DNA from: Heterobilharzia americana
Lineage: Eukaryota; Platyhelminthes; Trematoda; Strigeidida; Schistosomatidae
Reading direction: 5' to 3'
Assembly: GCA_944470555.2 (NCBI GenBank)
Contig: OX104134.1
Location: 12,007,248 to 12,071,247, forward strand
DNA length: 64,000 nt
Under the pieces are notes generated by a model, which ran no database searches, had not been told where the DNA came from, and worked only from the letters and a program-made list of their open reading frames with translations. Shown here in pieces: positions 25,991 to 35,683 of this stretch. Positions within the stretch are counted from its first letter, which is position 1, and each line of letters begins with the position of its first letter. The position numbers and the translations under genes were made by a program.

Positions 25991-27586
25991 TTATATTTCA
26001 GATAAATCTATTGATACAATGAGAAAACAAAACTAAGTCGTTATTGAGGTAGAAGTAGGATTGTTAGCAGGTTACTTGAAAAGGAAAGGTAGGAAAATTG
26101 TTATAATTTAAGGTTGATGGCTTTCTGACAGGCGACTTCTCTTTGTCTATGAGATCTTATTCAACTCGGATACAGCCTAATCTATAACATAGATCACAAA
26201 ACAAATTTCAGTAGAGCATTATGCTTTCACGAAGTTTTATGAAAAACTTACTCTTTTGACATGAATCGGCAGTTTTAGGAACAATATAAAATACATTAGA
26301 CATAAACAGAAATTTGCTAGACATTCTTATGCCTTCATTTACGTTAATATACACTGTAATGATAAGTATTAACTATGTATTACCATCATTCAGTAGTGTC
26401 GTAAGATAGTCTGATTCCGTCTGTTTAGAAAGAGTGCTCATGAAAAGACTGATATGTCCTATTCTACAGGAGAGAAAAAACTGATATACGCACATAGGGA
26501 TGATGAGATGCAAGAACGTTACCTTCAATTCATTAGAAAATAATGAACGACTGAGTATAACAACTAATATGGTTGATGAAAGGAATTTTCATCTTAACGA
26601 GATGAAGATAAAGCGAAGAACTTTTTCTTTCGACCAATTAGTTAAATAAATTCATGTGGTCCTATTTCCTCTGCACATGGAAACCCAGGCTGAAGTAGTG
26701 CACTGTCTGTACCGCTGTTGTGGATAAGATGCAAAATGGGACCTATTATGAACCTTTGATCTTGTGGATAGTCTCGAATGCACACTGTAGTGGATCAGTG
26801 AGGTCACAATTGACCAAATGACCAAGAATCAGTCTTGTGACTGGTTTATAATGTCCTGTTTTCATCCATGCAAGGTATTACTTGGATATGCATTTGGAAA
26901 GTATGCACTTCGTGTAGTCAATACCACTGTCTTTATAGGAGCAAACGAACTTGTAAGCACACTAGAGTGGCTGAAAGCAGTGGCTTGCCCTTAGCACGCT
27001 GAGCATTCATTTGCCGACTGAATGAGATAAAATGAATTTTGAGATTATGGGATCTTCTACTCAGTGACCTGGCCTACAAGCCTTTCAGGATTTCAACTGT
27101 AGTAATCAATTAACATTCATAATTAGAGTTTTCCGAGCTATATGCATATCCTCAGTATTTTTTTGAATCTCAAATTCTTCTTAGTAAACTTTGAGGGGTA
27201 TCCATTGCGCTTTAGAACCTTTGAAGATGTTTTCAGTTCGTCATCAACTATGTCATTTGAGTAAATTTTTCTGTTTCTTGGTAATTATAAATTAATGTGA
27301 TTCAGCTCATTAGTAAGAATTCCAACTGCTCCACTGGGTGATGCACTTTCGAATTTGTCAGTAGATATCAGTTTCCCTGCAGTTGTGGATATGGCTGACT
27401 GATAACAGCCAACAAGAACAAAATCTAGTTCAAACAGGGCTGTCTACCGATAGCCTACAACTAATTAATATGAATCAGGTTTTTGTTTCTGCCCATTGGG
27501 GTGTAGCTATGAAAATTTCTTGTCAATACTTACTTTCGATGAATTTGTTCAATTTATATGTTTATATAACATTTTCTTGGGATGAT
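25991..27586. other. No gene recognised
   Basis: AT-rich, without an identified element. The section at about 26690-27010 is somewhat less AT-rich but has no frame that I recognise. Confidence 0.4.
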
Positions 27587-27946
27587 AAAAGGAATGTTTC
27601 TAAGACAGAGAGCATTCGAAGCTGCATTGACAGGTGCTCCGACGCAGACATATCTAACATAATTCCAGAATACTGAAGCATCATACTTAAAAATCAAATA
27701 GATGCTTTCCAATCTAGTATACGCAAAATAGAAGAAAATGTCAAACTTATATCCCATTCTATCCAATATCTCGAACCAGGCCTACATCAGTCCTTTGAAG
27801 AATGTGCCGGAGGAGCCATAGATCAACAGTGTGATGCGAAGTCAGCGCTAGTAAAGGGCTTTAAAGCTATTCTTACCAGTGAAAAACGCTTCAAAATCAG
27901 TCCTGAGAATTTTGTATTTAATTTATTGAATTTAATTAACTGTTAA
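27587..27946 (+). pseudogene. Open coding-like stretch with one internal stop
   Basis: One frame (continuing a 97-codon ORF that starts at 27383) reads through from about 27587 to a TAA at 27944-27946. It is broken only by TGA at 27674-27676, after which 89 codons are free of stops, unusual at this base composition. The translation is hydrophilic and helix-prone (for example SSIRKIEENVKLISHSIQ) and ends NLLNLINC. It lies just upstream of a Penelope-like remnant in the same orientation, so it may be that element's N-terminal region. It could instead be a host pseudogene or exon. Function unknown. Confidence 0.4.
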
Positions 27947-27954
27947 CATTTCAA

Positions 27955-29480
27955 CTACAGACTCTGACTCTTAGTCTTAATTTCTGCCTTAAATCTTCAA
28001 AAAACAATAAACTTCACTCTCAAGTGCAGTCTGAAGTCTTATAAATCAGGATTTTATGGCTTAGTGCCAACATCCAAAGAGCATCCTGCACAACTGAAGT
28101 CAGCAGTTGACAATAGCTGTCACAAGCTTCTGAACACCAATTCAAAAGATCAGCCTATACTGTTTAAGATATACCACAAATAACTTAAAGAATTTATGAT
28201 CTGAAACAACCACACAAAGGTCCATATATTTTACTGATAAGTAGTAACGATTAAATCAATAAGATGTTATTTACTTCATCTAATTAGACAAAATTGAAGA
28301 GGTTAACAAGCAAGGAGAATAGTGCAGAGGAAGTTGGACGTATATTAGAAAACACTTATTAAATCGAAGACAGATTCCCTCACTGATTCCAAGTTATTTG
28401 AGTCTGCATCATCCTGGATCTAATATTCTCTGATTGCATGGATTACCGGAGGTAAACAAGTAGGACACATCTTTCCGTCCCATCCCTACCATCTCATTAC
28501 CAGATGGTTAGTCACACCTCTGGAGTTAATCTGAAGCCACGTCACTTCTCATTCACTTCGTGATTCGTTTGATTTTGTATGTTGTATTGATAATGTTAAA
28601 TGTCCCAATCAAATCATGTTCTCCCTATATGTGGTCCCATTGACTGTGACATTATGTTACATAGGTGAATATGTTGATTCTAACAGACTAGAAATTGGTA
28701 TATCTCATTGGCATCTAAAGTTGTTGTCAAGATGCATACTCAGGATGTAATTCTCCTTCAGTAACAAGGTAACCAAACAAACGGCTGGCACAGATATAAG
28801 TTCATCACTAGGTCATCTGGTTGCAGTTTTGTTCATGTTTAAGTCTGGAGACACATGCTTGGGCAAAATTATCTATCATCCTGAAGTTTAAAAAAGATAC
28901 GTAGGTGAGTCCTTTATTATATATAATGACACAGATAACTTGGAAAATATTCTACGTTTTTTCAACAACTATCATTCAGGAATCCATTTCATATTAGAAA
29001 AGGAACAAAATTCAAAAATATTGTTTTTAGATGTACAGCTGATAAGACAAAGAAATGGGATATTGAAAAGATCTACCCACATGAAACTTAGTTGAGAAAG
29101 GTAGATCAGGAAATTCTACACTTTGTCATCTCTAGACACAAAGAGGAATCTGATCCGATCCTTCTGTCACAGAAACCATAACATCTCTAGTTCTGATATC
29201 ACTTATGACGGTCTAAATACTACTAAAAGTGTTTTTATTGAATTTGGCTATCCTGAATGTTTCATTATGAAGACTATGAGGCTCAAACCAGCAAAACTGA
29301 AAACACTTATGGTTCCTTAAGGGCTGTTCTTCTTCGACTGATTGTACAGAAGGCTATTGTTTCCACTCGTGCTGAGTTATCTGTTGTTCACTGTAACTGG
29401 TTATTAAATTGATATTCACATAATTTACACAAAAATCATCCAAGAAATAGGTTTCCTTTACTAAGGTTGAACTTTATCAA
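27955..29480 (+). mobile_element. Degenerate Penelope-like retroelement (RT region)
   Basis: Frameshifted and stop-containing fragments follow the expected order of a Penelope-like reverse transcriptase: KDQPILFKIYHK near 28150; HGLPEVNK-stop-DTSFRPIP near 28440 (the usual YGLPKxHK..RPI region); HSLRDSFDFV and MFSLYVVPL near 28550-28640; RYVGESFIIYND near 28895 in place of the catalytic YVDD; ILFLDVQLI near 29020; and RNLIRSFCHR and IEFGYPECFI near 29140-29270. The catalytic aspartates are lost and there are several stops, so the element is dead. A C-terminal GIY-YIG domain could not be traced. The exact ends are not defined. Confidence 0.7.
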
Positions 29481-32446
29481 GATTTGTGTAGAGTACATAA
29501 GCCATCCTTCAATGTGTCAAATGAATGTCTATATTTGTACCCAACTCATTTGAAACTCATTATGTGTGGAAAAAACTTTTTATAAAGTAGAATATCGCAG
29601 CTAAGTATAATTACATAAAAATAACGCAAAAGTGCATATGCGTAAGTAATTAAACGTTGTATTATAATCGTAACCAAACACAAGGTATAAAAATGTTTGG
29701 TTACTTATAAGTTGTATTTTAGTGCGAGATTTCACAAATTACAATAGGCTCCAAACTACAAATTAAAGATGGTTTTCTGCAAATTACTGCAAGTGTATAG
29801 CTTTGACTGAGTCGGCTGATGTAAATTTGTTAATCCTGGTGTCGGTTACATAATTTCATAAATTTGATTACCTTGATAGATCTGGTAGACCATCAAGAAC
29901 GATAGGCTGCACAAAATAAAATGAACTGATGTTATTTCACGATTAATTATCATTTGTAAACAGCTCATGTTCACAATATTATTTCAGGGATATGAAATTA
30001 CCTACCTTAATTGAAGAAGGTATTATAAATTGTCAATGAGGATGGCTTTTTTCCAGACATTTCTGATACAGTATGAAATCTTTACAGCATACGATTTAAA
30101 GCATACTACTTTATGTACAATATCTCGAAATGTATTATTTTAGCATTTAAATAATGTAAATAATAATAGTATTATAAGCAGCAAGATATAACAACCAGCT
30201 GCACATGGATCAATTGTTGCAGGAGGTCGAATCACTAGTAGGTATGCGTAGGTTTAATGATGAATGTTTCTTCGGCTAGTACAGCAGTCTGCAGCTATAC
30301 GTTGGTATTCAAGCAAAACTTAGCGCCTAATGACTCACAACTGTTCACTACTATGTTTAGTCTTGATTTTTTCGGTAACTTGTGAACAGCAGATTGAAAA
30401 GGTATGAGAGTACATTACACTGTCATATTTGAATGATGAAGTCAAGTTCAAAAGAGAATTATGATATAATTCAGTCAGTGAAACGTTTTTGTTAGTCCGA
30501 GATTCAACTGGCTCGAGATGCTGAAACAGCAGAATTAACGGAATGTTTTCAAAACCTTCTACCTTTATTATACAAGTTGTTGAATAAAGACATCAGGAGT
30601 CGGACGGAAAGACAAAAAAGAAGACAGGAATAGACAGAATGGTCTAGTAGCACTTACTTAAAGACTCCATATCAATTGAGACAAGTAATGGTTATGAGGT
30701 CATTGAATTACCAGTTAGTCAGTTTGGTAGCAAATAACAGTGACCTTATTTTTTCAAAAATGTTTTTTCTTATCATTGAATTAGTTTTTTTTACCTCACA
30801 TGGTGAATCACCTTTTCAAAAACGCCTTTTTCTACTTCCATGCTGTTGAACTTCATAGGTTGCTACGATACTGAACGATACTGCTCGTGAATATATAGGT
30901 ACATGTTAAATATCGTATAAATTTGAAATGCCTGAAACACGACATCTTTCCATCTGACTGTTTGTTCCCTTATTCAAATATCTTTTTTCAGAAGGGTGCG
31001 GAAAACGAAAATCTGCTTGTTGTTTCCAACCGGAGTCTTCAATGCAATCACTAATCCTGTTTATCGAAAGTTATTACTTATTTGACATAAGCAGTTTTAA
31101 AAACGAAAACTGTATCTCAGGGGTTTTTCAAGGTGCTGAAGAGATTTGTGATGTCAAATTTCTTGAAGTGTACGAGTATGATTCGTCTTTCATTAAGTCA
31201 TGATTTATTGTTCAGCCAACTTCGATGTATGCTTGATACCTGAGTGGTATAAAACTTCGTAAGTGCTTCAAAAATAGTGACAGAACCGGAAAATGTATTT
31301 CCACTTTAGGAGCAATTATTAATAACAAACTCTTTCTTTTGAAGAGACTCCATCTTTCTGATAAATACCCAAAACCTGTTCGAATAGTTTGCAGGGAAGA
31401 GGTGGACATCTAATACATACAGAAAGACAGCAAGTAATGAAACCATAATTACGAGTAACAACATCAGAAAATCTCTAATTACAAACAGTTGGGAAGAAGA
31501 TTCTAGAATTCCTAATAGCATAGTGCAACAAAATCTCTTTTGTAACAGTCAGCAGCATACTGGAAACAATTTATTGAAAACAAAACATAATGACAGGTAA
31601 AGTTAATGGAGTAAGTTAAAATTATTGAGTTAAGAAGATATGAAGGTTAGGTAATTTCATAACGTCAAAGTTATCTCACCAAGGCATACTCAGGTCAGTC
31701 AAATTCTCCATCTACAAAAAGGGTCCAGGTATGAGCGGTTTAATTGCAGTCAATTCACCTGAATGAACTGAATTTTATTTCTTAGCCAACTGTTTATTTT
31801 AAAGGTATTTGTCATATCTGCATCATTTCTTGAATCGAATACTTGTTAAGTGACGTTTCTCCTAACTGCTTAAGAATGTTTTAGCGACGCACTTTTTGGA
31901 ATTTGTTGGGGAAAGCCATGAAAACTCATCTTTTGGTCATTCCAATTACAGTTGCTTTAAAAAGTGCATACGAATTTACGATTGCAACTCAAAATGATTC
32001 GATGCAGACACTTATTGAATTTCGATTTCAAAACAAGACAGGTGCTGCTATGCATATATACAGATGTAACTTCTGTATAAGTTATAACAAGCTAAACTTT
32101 CATTTCTTTGCTTCATTGTACTGTAAAATTGTCTTTGATGTATTGGTTATCCTCTAAGGTGTATTTTAAGTACCACATCCAGATCTTCGACTACTTTAGT
32201 TATAGAAGAGCAATACTGAACAGATCATATATGAATACTGCATCATAAGATTTGAAGTAAGTTTTTAAATCAGATATCAGATAAATAAATACCCAATAAG
32301 CTATACAGTCTGACAAAGTTTAAGCCACTACCTAGTGACGAACTGATTACCAGGTGTATGTTTATGAAAATGATTTTGTCATACTCGTCAGGAAAGGTTA
32401 ACCATATTCTGTTAGATAAGGCTTTATGCTTCAAGTAAGACTTAGC
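29481..32446. other. No gene recognised
   Basis: AT-rich. A hydrophobic minus-strand frame at 31306-31521 was considered as a further exon of the four-pass family and not accepted. No other features were seen. Confidence 0.45.
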
Positions 32447-32457
32447 ATATACGCGAA
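32447..32457 (+). repeat. Target-site duplication, left copy
   Basis: ATATACGCGAA immediately precedes the RTE element. The identical 11-mer follows its 3' tail at 35673-35683. Confidence 0.85.
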
Positions 32458-32522
32458 AACCTCGCCTGGTTAACTAGTTTACTAGTTACTAGCCGGTCCT
32501 AAGCCCGGGTAAAGAGGGAAGG

Positions 32523-35423
32523 TTGGGCATAGGGCTAGCAACCCTACCCCGTAAAACAAATCTAACCGCTAAAGAAACTTCAAAGCACAAACAAAATATA
32601 AAAAATGAAAACAAACTTATTCCCCGCTGGAATCGGAGAGGCGAAATGACGCCAGTTGGTGAAAGCCTTCGGGAAGCCAATTGGCCGATGTGTCTTCTCT
32701 CGATGAAAGCGAAAGTAAACGTGGGGACATGGAATGTCCGCACGATGTTTGAACCCAGTAAGGCAGCCCAGATTGCAAAGGAGATGAGAAGGTATAACAT
32801 CGAAGTGCTTGGGATTTGCGAAAGCAGATGGAATGGGAGTGGACTCTCCAAACTGTCAACTGGAGAATCAATAATCTACTCCGGTCACCCAGACGCCAAC
32901 CACGAGCACACTGAGGGAGTGGCTATCATGATGTCCTCAAGAGCATCGAAGGCTCTCATGCAGTGGGAACCAATCTCCTCCAGGATCATGACAGCAAGAT
33001 TCAACTCAAAAGGAAGAAAGGTCACAATCATACAATGTTATGCACCTACAAATAATGCAGAGCAAGAGAAAAAGGAGGAATTCTACAGACAACTTCAATC
33101 AACACTGGACAAGACGTCAGTTGGCGATATCAAAATTCTAATGGGCGACATGAATGCCAAACTGGGAGGGGACAACACGGGAAGAGAACTAACCATGGGT
33201 CGAGAGGCGCTAGGTGAAATGAATGAGAATGGAGAATTGTTTGCAGAATTCTGTGCATTCAACGATTTGGTGATTGGAGGCAGTGTGTTCAGGCACAAGG
33301 ATATCCACAAAGCGACATGGACTTCACCAGATGGACACACTAAAAATCAAATCGACTTTATCTCAATCTCAAGAAAATGGAGACGCAGTCTACTTAACAC
33401 AAGGTCAAGAAGAGGAGCAGATGTAGGTTCAGACCACTATCTAGTGCAAGGAACCTTCCAAATCAAGTTAAAAGCCTTCAAGGAAGCTGGTGATAGACCT
33501 CAATTCAAGTACAACACTCGGAAACTGAAGGATGAAACTACAAAGGAGATCTTCAAAGCAGCCATCAAGACAAAATGGGAGACGTCGAGGGACATCCCTG
33601 AAGAAACCTGTGTAGAAGAACACTGGAAGTCTTTGAAAGCTATGTGGAAAGAAACCTGCACAACAGTATTAGGAAGGAAGAAGGAAGACAAGGAATGGAT
33701 CTCGACGGATACCTGGAAGCTGATAGAGGAGAGGAGGATGGTGAAGCAGAAGATAAACCAGTGCAAGGATGCTCAACGACAAGAGGAACTGAGCACAATG
33801 TATAAAACACTGGATAAAGAAGTGAAGAAGAGTGCACGCAAAGACAAAAGACACTTCTACGACACACTGGCAAGTGAAGCAGAACAGGCTGCAGGTAAGA
33901 GAGACCTGACGACATTGTATCAAATAACCAGGTTGCTATCAGGGAAGAGACCAACACAGATGAAACCAATAAAAGATGAAGAAGGAAATTTAATTACAAA
34001 AGAAGAGAAACAGAGGAAACGATGGGCCGACCACTTCAAGAAGCTCTTGAATCGACCACCACCTGCACTTCGTCCAGAAATACCACCTGCAGCCGCTGAA
34101 TTACAAGTGAACATAAATCCCCCAACGAAAATGGAAGTTCTGAACGCCATAAAGCTACTGAAATGCGGGAAAGCAGCAGGACCAGATGGAATACCGCCAG
34201 AAGCACTGAGAACAGATGCAGAGACAACAGCGGACATGCTCACACCACTATTGCAGAAGGTGTGGAGGGAAGAGAAGGTACCTGACGATTGGAAGAAGGG
34301 TTACCTTGTCAAACTGCCGAAGAAGGGAGACCTCAGTGCTTGCAAGAACTGGCGCGGAATCACTCTCCTATCCACCCCAAGTAAAATATTAAGCCGCATC
34401 ATCCTGGAGAGGCTTAAAGACGCACTGGATTCAAAACTGCGACCGGAACAGGCAGGCTTCAGGAAGTACAAATCATGTGCTGACCAAATTGCAACGCTTC
34501 GTATCATCATAGAACAGAGCGTAGAATGGCAATCAGCTCTATACCTCAACTTCATCGACTTTGAGAAGGCCTTTGACAGCGTCGACCGAGAAGTAATTTG
34601 GAAACTGCTTCAATACTACGGAGTACCGCAAACCTTTATCCGCCTCATTCAACAACTATATGAAGATGCCACATGCCAAGTAATCCACAATGGGAAGCTC
34701 AGTGATGCCTTTGAAGTGAAGACAGGAGTGAAACAAGGTTGCCTACTATCCCCCATGATATTCCTTATTGTGGTGGACTGGATCATGCAGCAAACAGTAG
34801 GCAGCGAGAAGAGGGGGATACACTGGACGACGGAAAAGAACCTAGAAGACTTGGATTTCGCCGATGACTTATGCCTAATGTCACATAAACTTGAAGATCT
34901 GCAGGCAAAAACTAACAAGTTGACAGAAGAGGCAGCTAAGACGGGACTTCAGGTGAATATAGAGAAGACAGAAGTGATGAAGATACCGCACCACCACCAT
35001 CAACAACAACAACAACAAACTCCAATCACCGTCAACGGGAGAAACTTGAAGGAAGTAACCTCCTTCACTTATCTAGGAAGCACTGTTTCAACTACAGGCG
35101 GGACGGACGAGGAAGTCAAAGCCAGAATCGGAAAAGCAAGACAGGCGTTCATTAGCCTGAAACCAGTGTGGAGATCTTCTGCACTCAGCATGCGGAACAA
35201 GATACGGATTTTCAACACCAACGTCAAGTCAGTGCTCTTGTATGGTTCAGAGACTTGGCGCGTCACGAAAGGCATTTCCAATAAACTACAGACATTCATC
35301 AACAACTGCTTACGCTCGCTACTGAAGATCAGATGGCCAGAAAGAATAAGCAACAAGGAACTCTGGGAACGAACCAACCAAGAACCTATCACACAACAAA
35401 TATGCAGGAAGAAGTGGAGATAG
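32523..35423 (+). CDS. RTE ORF: apurinic-type endonuclease plus reverse transcriptase, truncated by a nonsense change
   Basis: The 966-codon frame encodes the replication protein of the element. The N-terminal endonuclease (about residues 64-310) shows NVGTWNVRTM, catalytic Glu in GICESRW (E100), GDMNAKLG (D209, N211), QIDFISI (D278) and the terminal GSDH (D304, H305). The reverse transcriptase (about 590-860) shows KLPKKGD, FIDFEKAFDSVDR (motif A, D679), GVKQGCLLSPMIF (motif B), FADD (D781, D782), GLQVNIEKTEVM and FTYLGS. The frame ends at TAG (35421-35423), where the second copy has TGG (Trp, in the conserved WxWIGH context). Downstream, 77 further codons stay open to TAA at 35655-35657, so the natural protein is about 77 residues longer. 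The first ATG is at 32523, but it is not conserved in the second copy. Met42, Met56 or Met61, just before the endonuclease, are alternative starts. Confidence 0.93.
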   Translation: MGIGLATLPRKTNLTAKETSKHKQNIKNENKLIPRWNRRGEMTPVGESLREANWPMCLLSMKAKVNVGTWNVRTMFEPSKAAQIAKEMRRYNIEVLGICESRWNGSGLSKLSTGESIIYSGHPDANHEHTEGVAIMMSSRASKALMQWEPISSRIMTARFNSKGRKVTIIQCYAPTNNAEQEKKEEFYRQLQSTLDKTSVGDIKILMGDMNAKLGGDNTGRELTMGREALGEMNENGELFAEFCAFNDLVIGGSVFRHKDIHKATWTSPDGHTKNQIDFISISRKWRRSLLNTRSRRGADVGSDHYLVQGTFQIKLKAFKEAGDRPQFKYNTRKLKDETTKEIFKAAIKTKWETSRDIPEETCVEEHWKSLKAMWKETCTTVLGRKKEDKEWISTDTWKLIEERRMVKQKINQCKDAQRQEELSTMYKTLDKEVKKSARKDKRHFYDTLASEAEQAAGKRDLTTLYQITRLLSGKRPTQMKPIKDEEGNLITKEEKQRKRWADHFKKLLNRPPPALRPEIPPAAAELQVNINPPTKMEVLNAIKLLKCGKAAGPDGIPPEALRTDAETTADMLTPLLQKVWREEKVPDDWKKGYLVKLPKKGDLSACKNWRGITLLSTPSKILSRIILERLKDALDSKLRPEQAGFRKYKSCADQIATLRIIIEQSVEWQSALYLNFIDFEKAFDSVDREVIWKLLQYYGVPQTFIRLIQQLYEDATCQVIHNGKLSDAFEVKTGVKQGCLLSPMIFLIVVDWIMQQTVGSEKRGIHWTTEKNLEDLDFADDLCLMSHKLEDLQAKTNKLTEEAAKTGLQVNIEKTEVMKIPHHHHQQQQQQTPITVNGRNLKEVTSFTYLGSTVSTTGGTDEEVKARIGKARQAFISLKPVWRSSALSMRNKIRIFNTNVKSVLLYGSETWRVTKGISNKLQTFINNCLRSLLKIRWPERISNKELWERTNQEPITQQICRKKWR

Positions 35424-35657
35424 ATTGGCCATGCACTGAGAAGGCCGACTGAGGATATCACGCGTCAGGCCCTCGAGTGGAATCCCCATGGGAAGCGACG
35501 AGTTGGACGTCCAAGGGTGACATGGAGGAGGTCATGCGAGGAGGAAATGAGAGGTTGTGGGCTGTCGTGGAACCAGGTTCAAAAGATCTCGGAGAACAGA
35601 GGTCACTGGAGACGTGCTACTGAAGCCCTATGTTCCACTAGGAACCCAAGGGACTAA
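35424..35657 (+). pseudogene. C-terminal extension of the RTE ORF beyond the premature stop
   Basis: These 77 codons are in frame with the upstream ORF and have no stop until TAA at 35655-35657. The segment includes IGHALRRP and GKRRVGRPRVTWRRSCEEEM, the conserved basic tail of RTE proteins. It would be translated only by readthrough of the TAG or by an intact relative. Confidence 0.85.
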
Positions 35658-35672
35658 TAATAATAAATAATA

Positions 35673-35683
35673 ATATACGCGAA
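35673..35683 (+). repeat. Target-site duplication, right copy
   Basis: ATATACGCGAA directly follows the TAA-rich tail and is identical to 32447-32457. Confidence 0.85.

Larger units (their letters stand above)
32458..35672 (+). mobile_element. Near-intact RTE-clade non-LTR retrotransposon (SR2-like)
   Basis: This 3215-bp element is bounded by exact 11-bp duplications (ATATACGCGAA). It has a short 5' region whose first about 65 bp also open the second copy at 41593, one long ORF, no poly(A), and a short TAA-rich 3' tail directly after the ancestral stop. These are the known hallmarks of RTE elements. Composition is far less AT-rich than the surroundings. The exact target duplication and almost unbroken reading frame point to recent insertion. 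Confidence 0.92.

Noticed and set aside
31306..31521. Third member of the four-pass gene family (hydrophobic minus-strand frame with RDF and VSLLAV)
   Set aside because: Similarity to exon 2 is limited to hydrophobic residues, reading-frame ends do not match the phase 1 exon borders, and no exon 1 or exon 3 counterpart was found nearby.
32489..35461. Minus-strand ORFs of 60-130 codons opposite the RTE element
   Set aside because: They are antisense shadows of the long GC-richer coding frame.
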